Assembly: GCA_964523895.1 (NCBI GenBank)
Contig: CAZGBJ010000003.1
Coordinates: 78,735-142,734, forward strand
DNA length: 64,000 bases
DNA from: UBA7359 sp964523895
Lineage (GTDB): Bacteria > Pseudomonadota > Gammaproteobacteria > Eutrophobiales > Eutrophobiaceae
Reading direction: 5' to 3'
The position numbers were made by a program, and so were the translations under genes. This document shows positions 9,793 to 18,320 of the stretch, piece by piece (the first letter of the stretch is position 1; each line of letters starts with the position of its first letter). A model generated the notes under the pieces. That model made no database searches. It was not told where the DNA came from and worked only from the letters and a program-made list of their open reading frames with translations.

Positions 9793-10269
9793 CTAAGAAG
9801 GGTCGATAAGGAACAACGGCTGACCATACTCAACAGCCTCGCCGTTCTCAACCAATACCCGTAGTAATTTACCTTCGGTATCAGCTTCAATCTGATTCAT
9901 AATTTTCATTGCTTCAATAATACAGATCACTTCACCCGTTTTAATGGTTTGTCCTTTACTAACAAATACAGGTTCCTCTGGTGAAGGTGAAGCGTAAAAA
10001 ATACCAACCATCGGCGCAGTGATTACTTGGCCTTCCCCGGAATTATCATCACTCGGTGTACTTTCTTCTGTAGGCAAGCGTGAATCATTTGATTCACTTG
10101 TTTGTACAACAGGCACGGGGGCTGAAGGAACATTGAGTACTGTTTGTGGAGCTGCAATTGTTGACCCACGACTAATACGTACTGATTCTTCACCTTCGTG
10201 AATCTCGATTTCAGCTATACCTGATTCTTCGAGTAGTTCGATTAATTTTTTTACTTTTCTTATATCCAT
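9793..10269 (-). CDS. accB: Acetyl-CoA carboxylase, biotin carboxyl carrier protein
   Basis: Carrier of the biotin that shuttles CO2 between AccC and the carboxyltransferase. It has 158 residues. The N-terminal segment MDIRKVKKLIELLEESGIAE is typical. A Pro/Ser/Glu-rich flexible linker follows at about 40-75, then the biotinyl domain with thumb region FYASPSPEEPVFV and the biotinylated lysine in IEAMKIMNQIEA (about 118-129). It lies 23 bp downstream of aroQ and upstream of accC. Confidence 0.99.
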   Translation of the reverse strand: MDIRKVKKLIELLEESGIAEIEIHEGEESVRISRGSTIAAPQTVLNVPSAPVPVVQTSESNDSRLPTEESTPSDDNSGEGQVITAPMVGIFYASPSPEEPVFVSKGQTIKTGEVICIIEAMKIMNQIEADTEGKLLRVLVENGEAVEYGQPLFLIDPS

Positions 10270-10292
10270 ACTATTTAATTATTTCATTTAAA

Positions 10293-10730
10293 TTATTTTT
10301 TAAAATACTGTTCTGCGCCTTGCAAAGCCAATTCATATCCATACGCACCCAAACCACTGACAACTGCAACAGCGATATCGGATAGATAAGAGTGCTTTCT
10401 AAATTCTTCTCGTGAAAATACATTTGAAAGATGTACTTCTATAAAGGGTAATTCTGTTCCCAACATTGCATCTCGTAATGCAATACTAGTGTGTGTGAAT
10501 GCTCCTGGATTGATTAGTATAAAATCAACAGCCGCTTTTTTCGCGGCATGTATCTGATCTACTAATTCATGCTCGGCATTACTCTGGAAGGTCGATAACT
10601 CATGGCCCTGTTGTTTGGCTATATCTACAAGCCGCGCATCAATCTCGGCAAGCGTTGTCGTGCCATAAACTTCCGGTTCACGTTCGCCTAATAAGTTTAG
10701 ATTTGGACCGTTTAGTACTAGAAACTTCAA
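10293..10730 (-). CDS. aroQ: 3-dehydroquinate dehydratase, type II
   Basis: Shikimate-pathway dehydration of 3-dehydroquinate. The 145 residues are standard for the dodecameric type II enzyme. The flexible catalytic loop LNGPNLNLLGEREPEVYG (6-23, with the active-site Arg and Tyr), INPGAFTHTSIAL (about 74-86) and the ligand-binding EVHLSNVFSREEFR (about 97-110) are clear. The start is TTG at 10730, preceded by GGGG 7-10 nt upstream; no ATG fits the family N-terminus MKFLVLNGPN. It is first in aroQ-accB-accC-prmA-DUF3426. The Shine-Dalgarno lies in an arm of a long-range inverted repeat, annotated separately. Confidence 0.97.
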   Translation of the reverse strand: MKFLVLNGPNLNLLGEREPEVYGTTTLAEIDARLVDIAKQQGHELSTFQSNAEHELVDQIHAAKKAAVDFILINPGAFTHTSIALRDAMLGTELPFIEVHLSNVFSREEFRKHSYLSDIAVAVVSGLGAYGYELALQGAEQYFKK

Positions 10731-10733
10731 GAT

Positions 10734-10857
10734 AATCCCCTACATTTGAAGGTTTTGTAGAAAAACCATCAAAATTCATATTTTGTTATTTTTAGCGATT
10801 TTCGCTGCTGTTTTACAGATTTTAGCAGTATTTTACAGGAAATACGAATAGGGGATT
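10734..10857 (-). promoter_or_regulatory. aroQ-acc operon leader: SD-pairing inverted repeat and phased T-tracts
   Basis: In minus-strand reading, AATCCCCTA (10857 to 10849) is an exact complement of TAGGGGATT (10742 to 10734), which contains the aroQ Shine-Dalgarno. Between them, on the plus strand, six T-tracts of 4-5 nt lie at 10781, 10789, 10799, 10811, 10820 and 10831, a mean spacing near 10 bp. This is the pattern of intrinsically bent DNA. Smaller hairpins (AGCGA-AAA-TCGCT; CTGCT and AGCAG arms) lie inside. The region must also hold the operon promoter and any tlpA terminator. Confidence 0.45.
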
Positions 10858-10866
10858 TTGCTGGAT

Positions 10867-11436
10867 TTATAGGGTCAGAAGCGGCCGTATCACTAATTCT
10901 GCCTCAGATTTTAACAGTGGACCACGGCGAGTAAAGGTAATGATGCCGCTACGATCGATGATAACAGTATATGGCAAAGCACCTATATCGTTTCCTAAAT
11001 TTTTTGCAATATTAATAACATCACCCGCACCAACTAAAGAAGGATAATTAATACTAAATTCGTTAATAAAATCACGAATTTCTTCCGCTGTCTGCAATGC
11101 GATACCTATAAACTGCAATCCATCGTTTGCATACTGTTGTTGTAATTCAATAAATGCAGGAATTTCTTCGCGACAAGGCGCGCACCACGTTGCCCAAAAA
11201 TTAATCACGATGATCTTACCTTGCCACTCCTTTAAATTTCGCTGTTTTCCATTTACATCGAACAAACTGAAATTTTTAACCTGGGAGCCCATAACACTTT
11301 TTGGTGTCAGAGGTTTTTGAACAGCAACTATCTGCTCAGTCTCATCTGATTTCAGGTATTGTTGGAGTTGATAACCGCCTGCTGCGGAAATTAATGCGAG
11401 TACAACTACAGCTATTAGTATTTGCCACTGTTTCAT
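10867..11436 (-). CDS. TlpA/ResA-type membrane-anchored thioredoxin
   Basis: Periplasmic thiol-disulfide oxidoreductase of the TlpA/ResA/CcmG group. It has 189 residues. An N-terminal signal anchor (about 5-22) is followed by a thioredoxin fold with the active site WATWCAPCRE (Cys85 and Cys88) and the cis-Pro region GALPYTVIID (about 148-157). Its start overlaps the dsbD stop by 4 nt, so DsbD is the likely electron donor. Substrates could be apocytochrome c or other periplasmic thiols. No ccm genes are nearby, so the specific name ccmG is not supported. Confidence 0.9.
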   Translation of the reverse strand: MKQWQILIAVVVLALISAAGGYQLQQYLKSDETEQIVAVQKPLTPKSVMGSQVKNFSLFDVNGKQRNLKEWQGKIIVINFWATWCAPCREEIPAFIELQQQYANDGLQFIGIALQTAEEIRDFINEFSINYPSLVGAGDVINIAKNLGNDIGALPYTVIIDRSGIITFTRRGPLLKSEAELVIRPLLTL

Positions 11437-13259
11437 ATTGACGTTAATGATAAAGCTTGATTTACATGTTCAACAAATGGATTAGCTTTAACAAAACCAA
11501 CCAAACGATGTGACTTAATTTCAACAGCATCTTTATTAAAAAATAAAATAGCCGGAGGACCAAACAGATCAAACTGTTTTAAAAAAGCTTTATCATCATC
11601 ATTGTTCCTGGTCACATCAACTTTTAGTAATACAACTTGTTGTAATGTTTTTTGTACAACAGGATCGGTAAAGGTATATTCTTCCATTTCATGACAAGTA
11701 ATACACCAGTCAGCATAGAAATCTAGCATGACTGACTTACCTTCCGCTTTAGCTCGTTTCAATTCTTTTTCTAATTCAACAAGGTTAGAAACTGTCTTAA
11801 ACGAAAGCGCCTCTGTATTAATAGAAATATTTTGTTTATTGAATGGTTTTAAAACCGTACCACCACCATTTGCTGCTGCAACAATTAAAATGATTCCGTA
11901 GACTAAGAAAATTAACCCTAAACCTTTACATAATCGTTGCCCGCGCGTAGAGGCTGATTCAATTCGATCCAATGCTCCAATAAAAATAGCTGAAGTTATA
12001 AATAACGTCGCCCACAAGATCAAAACAACCGGCTCAGGTAATACGCGTTCCAGAAACCAAATTGCAACACCCAACATGATGACACCAAAAACACGTTTAA
12101 TATTATCCATCCACAGTCCGGCACGCGGTAATAACTCACCTGAAGTTGCTCCAACTACTAATAAAGGCATACCAAAACCAAGACCCATCGCAAACAATGC
12201 GAAACCGCCCAACAAAGCGTCACCTGTTTGACTGATATACAGCAACGCACCCGCTAAAGGTGGTGCAACACATGGCCCAACGATAATAGCTGAGAGTACG
12301 CCCATAATCGCAGCTCCTTTTAAAGTGCCGCCCCCTGCTTTATCTTGACCAGCAGATAATTTGCTTTGCCAACTTGAAGGCAATTGCAATTCATAAAACC
12401 CAAACATAGATAAGGCCAACAGAACAAACACACCACTAAAAGAAATTAGAACCCAGGTATTTTGCGAAGCAGCTTGTAAGTTTAGACTAAAAAGACCCGC
12501 AACAAGACCGAGTAGAGAATAAGTTAATGCCATAGCAATAACATAACTTATCGAAAGCATTATCGCTCTTGATCGCGTTATGCGATCACCTTCGCCAACA
12601 ATAATGCCTGACAAAATAGGAATCATAGGAAACACGCATGGTGTTAATGACAATCCCACACCTATTAAGAAAAACCAAATCACAATGCTTAAAAAAGTTT
12701 TATCTTTTAACTTTTGTGTGACCGTATCTTGCTCGGATAACAGTGTTGCTTGTTTTAATGCAGGTGATTCAAACGAAGCAGGGATTGAAACCGTTAATAT
12801 TTTTTTAATTGGTGGATAGCAAACTGAATTTTCTTTACAGCCCTGATACGCAACATTGAGATTAAATTCTTTTAAATTTGAATCTGTAACCTGAAAAGGA
12901 ATCGACGCATTATTTTGACCATAATAAACTTCAACCTGTCCAAAAGCCGGATCATCTTTCGATTTACCTTTAGGAAATTCATAAGCTCCTAAAATGACAT
13001 TAGGATCAGCTGATTCAGTAGAAAATTTATTTTTGTAAAGATAATAGCCGGGTTCAATTTCCCAGTTTAAAACAAGTTGATTGCTAGAATTTACATTTGC
13101 AATGACCCGGAAAGCAATCTCTGGATCTAATATTTCATCTGCAGCGGACGAATCTTGAAACGAAAAGAGATCGTTTAATTTATTACCTAATTCACCTGCG
13201 TAAACTGAAAGTGAAAGTAGTAAAATGTAGAAGAATAATGCATTTCGAATAACATTCAT
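11433..13259 (-). CDS. dsbD: Thiol:disulfide interchange protein DsbD
   Basis: Moves electrons from cytoplasmic thioredoxin across the inner membrane to periplasmic thiol proteins. It has 608 residues (E. coli 565). All three redox modules are intact. After a signal peptide (1-21), the N-terminal immunoglobulin-like domain carries Cys141 and Cys147 (GCKENSVCYPP). The membrane domain of about eight spans carries Cys208 (SLTPCVFP) and Cys330 (VGPCVAPP). The C-terminal thioredoxin domain carries Cys519 and Cys522 (DWCITCHE). It overlaps cutA upstream and the tlpA-like gene downstream by 4 nt each, so the three form a tight operon. Confidence 0.97.
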   Translation of the reverse strand: MNVIRNALFFYILLLSLSVYAGELGNKLNDLFSFQDSSAADEILDPEIAFRVIANVNSSNQLVLNWEIEPGYYLYKNKFSTESADPNVILGAYEFPKGKSKDDPAFGQVEVYYGQNNASIPFQVTDSNLKEFNLNVAYQGCKENSVCYPPIKKILTVSIPASFESPALKQATLLSEQDTVTQKLKDKTFLSIVIWFFLIGVGLSLTPCVFPMIPILSGIIVGEGDRITRSRAIMLSISYVIAMALTYSLLGLVAGLFSLNLQAASQNTWVLISFSGVFVLLALSMFGFYELQLPSSWQSKLSAGQDKAGGGTLKGAAIMGVLSAIIVGPCVAPPLAGALLYISQTGDALLGGFALFAMGLGFGMPLLVVGATSGELLPRAGLWMDNIKRVFGVIMLGVAIWFLERVLPEPVVLILWATLFITSAIFIGALDRIESASTRGQRLCKGLGLIFLVYGIILIVAAANGGGTVLKPFNKQNISINTEALSFKTVSNLVELEKELKRAKAEGKSVMLDFYADWCITCHEMEEYTFTDPVVQKTLQQVVLLKVDVTRNNDDDKAFLKQFDLFGPPAILFFNKDAVEIKSHRLVGFVKANPFVEHVNQALSLTSI

Positions 13260-13588
13260 GATTTCTCGGAATTTTTTGTAATCCAGTCCAAATATCCAGC
13301 TAAGCCTGTCTCTATAGGGACAGCAATAATTTCAGGAAGTTCGTAAGGGTGTATTTTTTTTATTCGCTTTTCTAACACCTCATATCTATCAAGTGTCGTC
13401 TTGATAATTAACATATATTCATTTGCGCTATCAACCTTGCCCACCCAGCTAAAAAAAGATTGCACACCGGGTACAATGTTTACACAGGCGGCCAATTTTT
13501 CTGTCACCAGATCCCGAGCGATTTTCTTCGCCGAGATCGATCCCGGGCAAGTACTAAGAACTAATATATGTTTTAGCTTTTTACTCAT
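13256..13588 (-). CDS. cutA: Divalent cation tolerance protein CutA
   Basis: Small trimeric protein with a PII-like ferredoxin fold, linked to copper and other divalent-metal tolerance; its biochemical role is not settled. The 110 residues are typical. Conserved TCPGSISAKKIARDLVTEKLAACVNIVPG (split over residues 13-41), SFFSWVGK (44-51) and HPYELPEIIAVPI (about 80-92) are visible. It is first in cutA-dsbD-tlpA, the same neighbourhood as in E. coli (cutA-dsbD), and is divergent from fxsA with 65 bp between. Confidence 0.96.
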   Translation of the reverse strand: MSKKLKHILVLSTCPGSISAKKIARDLVTEKLAACVNIVPGVQSFFSWVGKVDSANEYMLIIKTTLDRYEVLEKRIKKIHPYELPEIIAVPIETGLAGYLDWITKNSEKS

Positions 13589-13653
13589 AAATACTGCGCT
13601 TATTCTTTATTAATTGCCTTGTATATTAGTATTTTGCCCATACATCAATAATA

Positions 13654-14127
13654 ATGCCAGCTTGGCAAGTCAAAATAGTCCCGAGGCCTAAACTTTTGTT
13701 TAAATTACTATTCATTCTTTTCCTGACAATTCCCCTGATCGAAATCACTATCCTAATCCAAATCGGTCAAATATTTGGGGTTGGCTATACAATAGCCTTG
13801 GTCATCGGCACCGCCGCATTAGGAGCCGCATTACTACGTCATCAGGGTTTCTCCACTTTAGCCAAAGTTCAAATGAATATGGATCAAGGCAATTTGCCCG
13901 CAACCGAATTGGTAGAAGGTCTGATGTTGTTAATCGCTGGCGCATTATTATTGACGCCGGGATTTTTTACCGACGTATTTGGTTTTCTTGTTTTAATCCC
14001 GGCATTACGCCAAAAAGTCGCACAAACCCTGTTAATAAACTTTATTCAATCTCATATTAATACCAGACAAACAGCATCCGGTAACATTATTGATGCTGAA
14101 CACTGGGAGTCATCCGACTCTGAATAA
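13654..14127 (+). CDS. fxsA: FxsA family membrane protein
   Basis: Small inner-membrane protein of the FxsA family, named for suppression of F-exclusion of phage T7; its cellular role is unclear. It has 157 residues from this ATG, with three or four hydrophobic segments (about 15-35, 42-60, 86-125) and the family signature EGLMLLIAGALLLTPGFFTD (89-108). The hydrophilic C-terminal tail ends with acidic residues. The alternative TTG at 13696 has GAGG 9 nt upstream and would begin directly at the first span, as most family members do, so the first 14 residues may not be translated. Confidence 0.9.
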   Translation: MPAWQVKIVPRPKLLFKLLFILFLTIPLIEITILIQIGQIFGVGYTIALVIGTAALGAALLRHQGFSTLAKVQMNMDQGNLPATELVEGLMLLIAGALLLTPGFFTDVFGFLVLIPALRQKVAQTLLINFIQSHINTRQTASGNIIDAEHWESSDSE

Positions 14128-14134
14128 GCACTGT

Positions 14135-14250
14135 TCGTGAGCACCGAACACAGCTTGCTTGTTGCAGACGCAAGCTAAGTACATCCGTGTAGACAACGTA
14201 CAAACATTATCTCAAAATTAAGCGACATCATTAATGATGGTCGAATACGT
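14135..14250. repeat. Cluster of short palindromes between fxsA and djlA
   Basis: Between the convergent fxsA and djlA stops there are several short inverted repeats: GTTCG and CGAAC, AGCTTG and CAAGCT, CATCATTAATGATG, and ATACGTACGTAT. A segment reading GTACATCCGTGTAG resembles a degenerate CATGGATG-type element. No T-run typical of an intrinsic terminator is present. Confidence 0.35.
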
Positions 14251-14255
14251 ACGTA

Positions 14256-15044
14256 TTAAAATCCTTTTTCTTTCCTAATCACCTCATAGGCCTTTCTTAT
14301 TTCGTGGGTACGATCAGCAGCGACTTTCATCATCTCTTCTGGCAAGCCCTTTGCGACCAATTTATCGGGATGATGCTGACTCAATAAGCGACGATACGCT
14401 TTCTTTATTTCACTGCTACTGGCTGACTTATCTATATCCAGTACGGCGTAAGCTTGTTTTAATGAAGGAGAGCCATCATTACGCCCCGCTTGTGTAGAAC
14501 CGCTATGCATGCCACCAATCATGGCGCAAAGATGTTCAAACTCATGTTGTGAAATGTTAAGTAGCTGACAAATATTTAATAAAACATTACGTTCGGCAGG
14601 ATCCATAACACCATCGGCATAAGCTGCCATAACTTGCACTTCCATGAACATGCGTAATAAATTGGGCCGAAAACCTATCTCCAGACGAAATTGCTTTACG
14701 ACATCGTTTAAAGGAAAGGATGCTTTCTTGCCCTCATTGAACAATCTAATGGCCGCTTTACGCTGTTCCGCATTCATATCCATTTGTTGCATCACTTGTT
14801 TAGCAAGTGCAATTTCATCTTCGGTAACTTGTCCGTCTGCTTTGCAAACATGTCCCATAACCGAGAAGGTCGCGGTATAAAATAGTGTTTGTGCGCGTTC
14901 TTGCCTGCCAAAGCCGGATTGAGCTGATGATTGTGATACACCCTTATCAAAGTTGTGGCCCATTGCTGCACCTAACACCGCACCTATTGGCCCACCAATC
15001 ATCATGCCAAATGCACCGCCGAGTATTTTGCCCCACCAATTCAT
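14256..15044 (-). CDS. djlA: Co-chaperone DjlA (membrane-anchored TerB/J-domain protein)
   Basis: Type III DnaJ-like co-chaperone that stimulates DnaK at the inner membrane and affects envelope stress signalling in E. coli. It has 262 residues (E. coli 271). A glycine-rich N-terminal membrane segment (about 4-28) is followed by a TerB-like helical domain (about 55-170). The C-terminal J-domain (about 195-262) has the essential HPD motif in SQHHPDKL. Most of the linker between TerB and the J-domain is short. It is convergent with fxsA and divergent from the methyltransferase gene. Confidence 0.95.
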   Translation of the reverse strand: MNWWGKILGGAFGMMIGGPIGAVLGAAMGHNFDKGVSQSSAQSGFGRQERAQTLFYTATFSVMGHVCKADGQVTEDEIALAKQVMQQMDMNAEQRKAAIRLFNEGKKASFPLNDVVKQFRLEIGFRPNLLRMFMEVQVMAAYADGVMDPAERNVLLNICQLLNISQHEFEHLCAMIGGMHSGSTQAGRNDGSPSLKQAYAVLDIDKSASSSEIKKAYRRLLSQHHPDKLVAKGLPEEMMKVAADRTHEIRKAYEVIRKEKGF

Positions 15045-15158
15045 TGTTATAATCTTACCTTCTTACACTTAAAAATAAATATGTTAACTTGATTCATAAC
15101 AATTCGTTATAATCCCGACTCAAATTATTAACATTACACTATCTTAACGGTAAATATC

Positions 15159-15989
15159 ATGGCTTCAAGTAAGAAGAAAAATAATAAGAAATCATCTGGC
15201 CCTACTATGGCTGATCTGGCTGACCGTTATGTTTACTATGAAGATTCCGTTCAATGTGTTGAATCAGAAATCGACTTTGTTGATACGACTTTTCTTAAAC
15301 TCCGTAAGCGACTGGGAAAAAGCTTAAGAGAAGACTTCTGCGGCACAACTAATACATCATGTGAATGGATACAACGTCGGGAGACTAATACAGCCATCAG
15401 TGTTGATCTTGATGATGAGGTGCTTGAATGGGGCAGGCAAAACAAAGTTGCCAAACTTACCTCCGACCAGGCTAAACGAATCACTATTATGAACGATAAC
15501 GTTCTTAGCGTTAAAACCAAACCCGTCGATATTGTTTTAGCGATGAATTTTAGCTATTGGATATTAAAGAGTCGTGAACTCACTATCGAGTATTTCGTAA
15601 AAATTAAAAATGCTTTGGTTAAAGACGGTATCTTTTTTCTTGATGCTTATGGTGGCTACGAAGCATTTCAGGAAATGGAAGAAAAAACCAAACACAAGAA
15701 CTTTACTTATATATGGGATCAACATAGTTACAACCCGATAACCGGTTTTGCAAAAAACTATATTCATTTTAAATTTAAAGACGGCTCTAAAATGATGAAA
15801 GCTTTCATCTACGAATGGCGCGTCTGGACCATGCCGGAACTGTTGGAAATGCTAACGGAAGCTGGTTTTAAACCGACCGTATACTGGGAACAAGCTGACG
15901 AAGATGGCGAAGGCAATGGCGTATTTATCCCTGAAACAGAAGGTGATGCGGATGCTGGCTGGATTGCTTATATAGTTGCTGAGAAATAA
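15159..15989 (+). CDS. Class I SAM-dependent methyltransferase, substrate unknown
   Basis: A 276-residue protein with a Lys-rich N-terminus and a class I Rossmann-like methyltransferase core. Visible motifs are LREDFCGTTNTSCEWI (about 57-72, motif I region with the DFCGT signature), an acidic SVDLDDEVLEWG (about 80-91), IVLAMNFSYWILKSRE (about 126-141) and FLDAYGG (about 160-166). I do not recognise a substrate-specific family. The short intergenic region upstream (115 bp, divergent from djlA) presumably holds its promoter. It ends 9 bp before the convergent sixA stop. Confidence 0.8.
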   Translation: MASSKKKNNKKSSGPTMADLADRYVYYEDSVQCVESEIDFVDTTFLKLRKRLGKSLREDFCGTTNTSCEWIQRRETNTAISVDLDDEVLEWGRQNKVAKLTSDQAKRITIMNDNVLSVKTKPVDIVLAMNFSYWILKSRELTIEYFVKIKNALVKDGIFFLDAYGGYEAFQEMEEKTKHKNFTYIWDQHSYNPITGFAKNYIHFKFKDGSKMMKAFIYEWRVWTMPELLEMLTEAGFKPTVYWEQADEDGEGNGVFIPETEGDADAGWIAYIVAEK

Positions 15990-15998
15990 CCTTTAAAA

Positions 15999-16505
15999 TT
16001 AATCGAGTTCTTTCGGTTTAATAAATTCGATTAACTTTCCTTTGTCAGTCTCAGGATCGAAATGATTATCAGGGTATTCAAATATCACCAGATTTGCCGT
16101 GGTCATGCTTTTATATTCAGCTTCCGATTCGCTCGCCAAAAAATAAATCAGTTGCTCCAATCCGGGATTATGTGCAACTAACATCAAACTACTTACATCA
16201 TTTTTATAGAGCTTAATAAACTCTAGCAATGATTCCACATCGGCTAAATAAAGATCTTTTTCATAGATAATATTTTCCAAACTAATATGGTTAAACTGTT
16301 CTGTTACTAATTCAGTTGTTTGTTTTGCCCGTACTGCTGCTGATGAGATGACTTGCTGCGGCAATCGATTATTTTCTAGCATCCATCGACCTATGCGAAT
16401 TGCGCTTTTTTTGCCTCGTTTATTAATGGAACGATTAAAATCCGATGTGCCCGGGTCAGCCCAGTCAGATTTTGCATGACGCATTATATATAAATGAAAT
16501 GTCAT
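15999..16505 (-). CDS. sixA: SixA-type histidine phosphatase
   Basis: Small histidine-phosphatase-superfamily protein. SixA of E. coli dephosphorylates histidine-phosphotransfer domains. It has 168 residues. The catalytic RHG-type motif is MRHAKSDW (8-15) and the second catalytic histidine lies in VAHNPGLEQ (about 111-119). I chose ATG 16505 because the longer reading frame starts at a TTG four codons upstream that adds nothing conserved. The gene is divergent from ppx with about 100 bp between. The substrate here is not determined; neighbouring phosphate genes are not evidence for polyphosphate. Confidence 0.88.
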   Translation of the reverse strand: MTFHLYIMRHAKSDWADPGTSDFNRSINKRGKKSAIRIGRWMLENNRLPQQVISSAAVRAKQTTELVTEQFNHISLENIIYEKDLYLADVESLLEFIKLYKNDVSSLMLVAHNPGLEQLIYFLASESEAEYKSMTTANLVIFEYPDNHFDPETDKGKLIEFIKPKELD

Positions 16506-16609
16506 AATTAAAAACAATGATTTTTTGTTTTATTATGCTACATTTCTGTCGCATATACCGAGTCATTTTTACATGAACTATTTATTATTTAATTAGGCAT
16601 ACTCATAAC

Positions 16610-18103
16610 TTGTCAAACTCAAACGAAACCTTTGCCGCTGTCGATTTAGGCTCAAACAGTTTTCACCTGGTAGTTGCGGATGTTGTTGACGGTCGGGCAC
16701 TGATAGTCGATCGTATTAAAGAAATGGTTCGGCTTGCTGGAGGTCTGAATGAAGATCGGCAAATAAGCGAAGACGCCATTGAGACTGCATTACAATGTCT
16801 GGAAAAATTTGGTCAGCGTATAAAAACTATTCCCGCATCAAATATACGTGCTGTTGGTACAAACACCTTGCGCCAGGCCAGGAATGGAGTGCAATTTTTA
16901 TCGCGCGCCAATACCGCACTTGGACACAATATTGAAATTATTTCTGGCCGCGAAGAAGCGCGTCTTGTTTATCTTGGGGTAGCTAATACGATATTCAATG
17001 ATAAGGACAAACGTCTGGTTATTGATATTGGCGGTGGTAGTACCGAACTTATTATTGGCAAAGGTTTTGATACCGATTTGACAGAAAGCTTATTCATGGG
17101 TTGCGTCAGCATAAGCCAACGGTTTTTTAAGAGTGGTGAAATAACAGCGAAACGTTGTCGTAAAGCCCATATTGCTGCTCTACAAGAACTGGAAAATATC
17201 CAGGGACTATATCGAAACTATGGCTGGGATAAAACGATCGGGACATCAGGAACGATTCGCGCAATCTTCGATATTGTTACCAGTCATGGCTGGAGTGAAT
17301 CCGCCATAACGCCTGAATCTTTATCTAAATTGAGAAAAGAACTCATTTCTATTGGCGACATAAGCAAGATTGAATTTGAAGGACTCTCTTCAAATCGTAT
17401 TCCTGTTTTTATTGGTGGCGTTGTTGTCTTATCTGCCGTATTTGAAGCTTTGGAAATTGAAGCTATGGGAGTTTCAGATGGTGCGCTTCGTGAAGGCTTA
17501 TTGTACGACCAGATCGGTCGACAACATGATATAGATGTACGAGACAAAACGGTTAATAGATTAATGAATCGTTATAGTGTTGATAGCGATCATGCCGATC
17601 GCGTTGAAAGCACAAGCAAACATATATTCAAGAATGTAAAATCAGAGTGGCAACTTGAGAAAAAAGAAGACTTGAAAATGGTGCGTTGGGCAGCGCGCTT
17701 GCATGGCGTCGGTCTGGCTATCGCACATAGCCAATACCATAAACACGGTGCGTATTTATTAAGTAATTCAGACATGCCCGGCTTTTCCCGACAAGAACAA
17801 GCCCTGTTAAGTATTCTGGTTCGACTACATCGACGTAAAATTGCTCTCGATATATTTGAACAAGTAACCGATGACGTTCAAAACAAACTTATTAAGTTAA
17901 TAATAATTTTGAGATTGGCAATTGTTTTGAATCGGAGCCGTAACACGATCAAAGCACCAGAGGTGAATGTAAAAGTAAACAAAAATAAAATTGAATTAAA
18001 GTTTCAAAATGATTGGCTTGTAGATCACCCGCTTACCGAGGCCGATCTTGAAACAGAAGCAAGTTATCTTTCGGTAACAGATTATAAATTAAGTTTTAAC
18101 TAA
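16610..18103 (+). CDS. ppx: Exopolyphosphatase (Ppx/GppA family)
   Basis: Processive hydrolysis of polyphosphate to phosphate, or GppA-type hydrolysis of pppGpp. It has 497 residues (E. coli Ppx 513). The N-terminal actin-like fold shows AAVDLGSNSFHLVVADV (9-25), the second phosphate loop LVIDIGGGSTELI (about 136-148) and GTSGTIRAI (about 207-215). The C-terminal HD-like helical domain covers about 310-497. The start is TTG at 16610; no ATG fits upstream. Convergence with ppk across a 217-bp repeat-rich gap favours Ppx over GppA. Confidence 0.93.
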   Translation: MSNSNETFAAVDLGSNSFHLVVADVVDGRALIVDRIKEMVRLAGGLNEDRQISEDAIETALQCLEKFGQRIKTIPASNIRAVGTNTLRQARNGVQFLSRANTALGHNIEIISGREEARLVYLGVANTIFNDKDKRLVIDIGGGSTELIIGKGFDTDLTESLFMGCVSISQRFFKSGEITAKRCRKAHIAALQELENIQGLYRNYGWDKTIGTSGTIRAIFDIVTSHGWSESAITPESLSKLRKELISIGDISKIEFEGLSSNRIPVFIGGVVVLSAVFEALEIEAMGVSDGALREGLLYDQIGRQHDIDVRDKTVNRLMNRYSVDSDHADRVESTSKHIFKNVKSEWQLEKKEDLKMVRWAARLHGVGLAIAHSQYHKHGAYLLSNSDMPGFSRQEQALLSILVRLHRRKIALDIFEQVTDDVQNKLIKLIIILRLAIVLNRSRNTIKAPEVNVKVNKNKIELKFQNDWLVDHPLTEADLETEASYLSVTDYKLSFN

Positions 18104-18105
18104 TC

Positions 18106-18305
18106 AAATACGAGTCTTCAGCAGAATCTGTGGGTTAACAAGAAAAGTATTTTTGAAAACTTGAACAAATAAAATAAGTTAGGTGTTAAATGGGCTGTTT
18201 TATTTCTGTACTCGTATTTAACGGACAATTAAAAAGTTCCGTCATTCCGGGCTTGACCCGGAATGACGGGTATTATTTTCATGATGTCTACCCACAGATT
18301 CTGCT
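18106..18305. repeat. Nested inverted-repeat element between convergent ppx and ppk
   Basis: Three perfect inverted repeats are nested or interleaved: an outer 16-bp pair AGCAGAATCTGTGGGT (18120-18135) and its complement (18290-18305); a 10-bp pair AAATACGAGT (18106-18115) and ACTCGTATTT (18210-18219); and an inner hairpin with 13-bp arms CCGTCATTCCGGG and CCCGGAATGACGG around CTTGA (18239-18269). The inner hairpin is of a type widely dispersed in bacterial genomes. It may act as a bidirectional terminator, or be a small non-autonomous element. Confidence 0.75.
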
Positions 18306-18320
18306 AAAGAGCCTCAAATA

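Noticed and set aside
16530..16600. TGTCG...GAGTCA resemblance to a Pho box before ppx
   Set aside because: The second half-site falls 13 bp rather than 11 bp away and has the wrong sequence.
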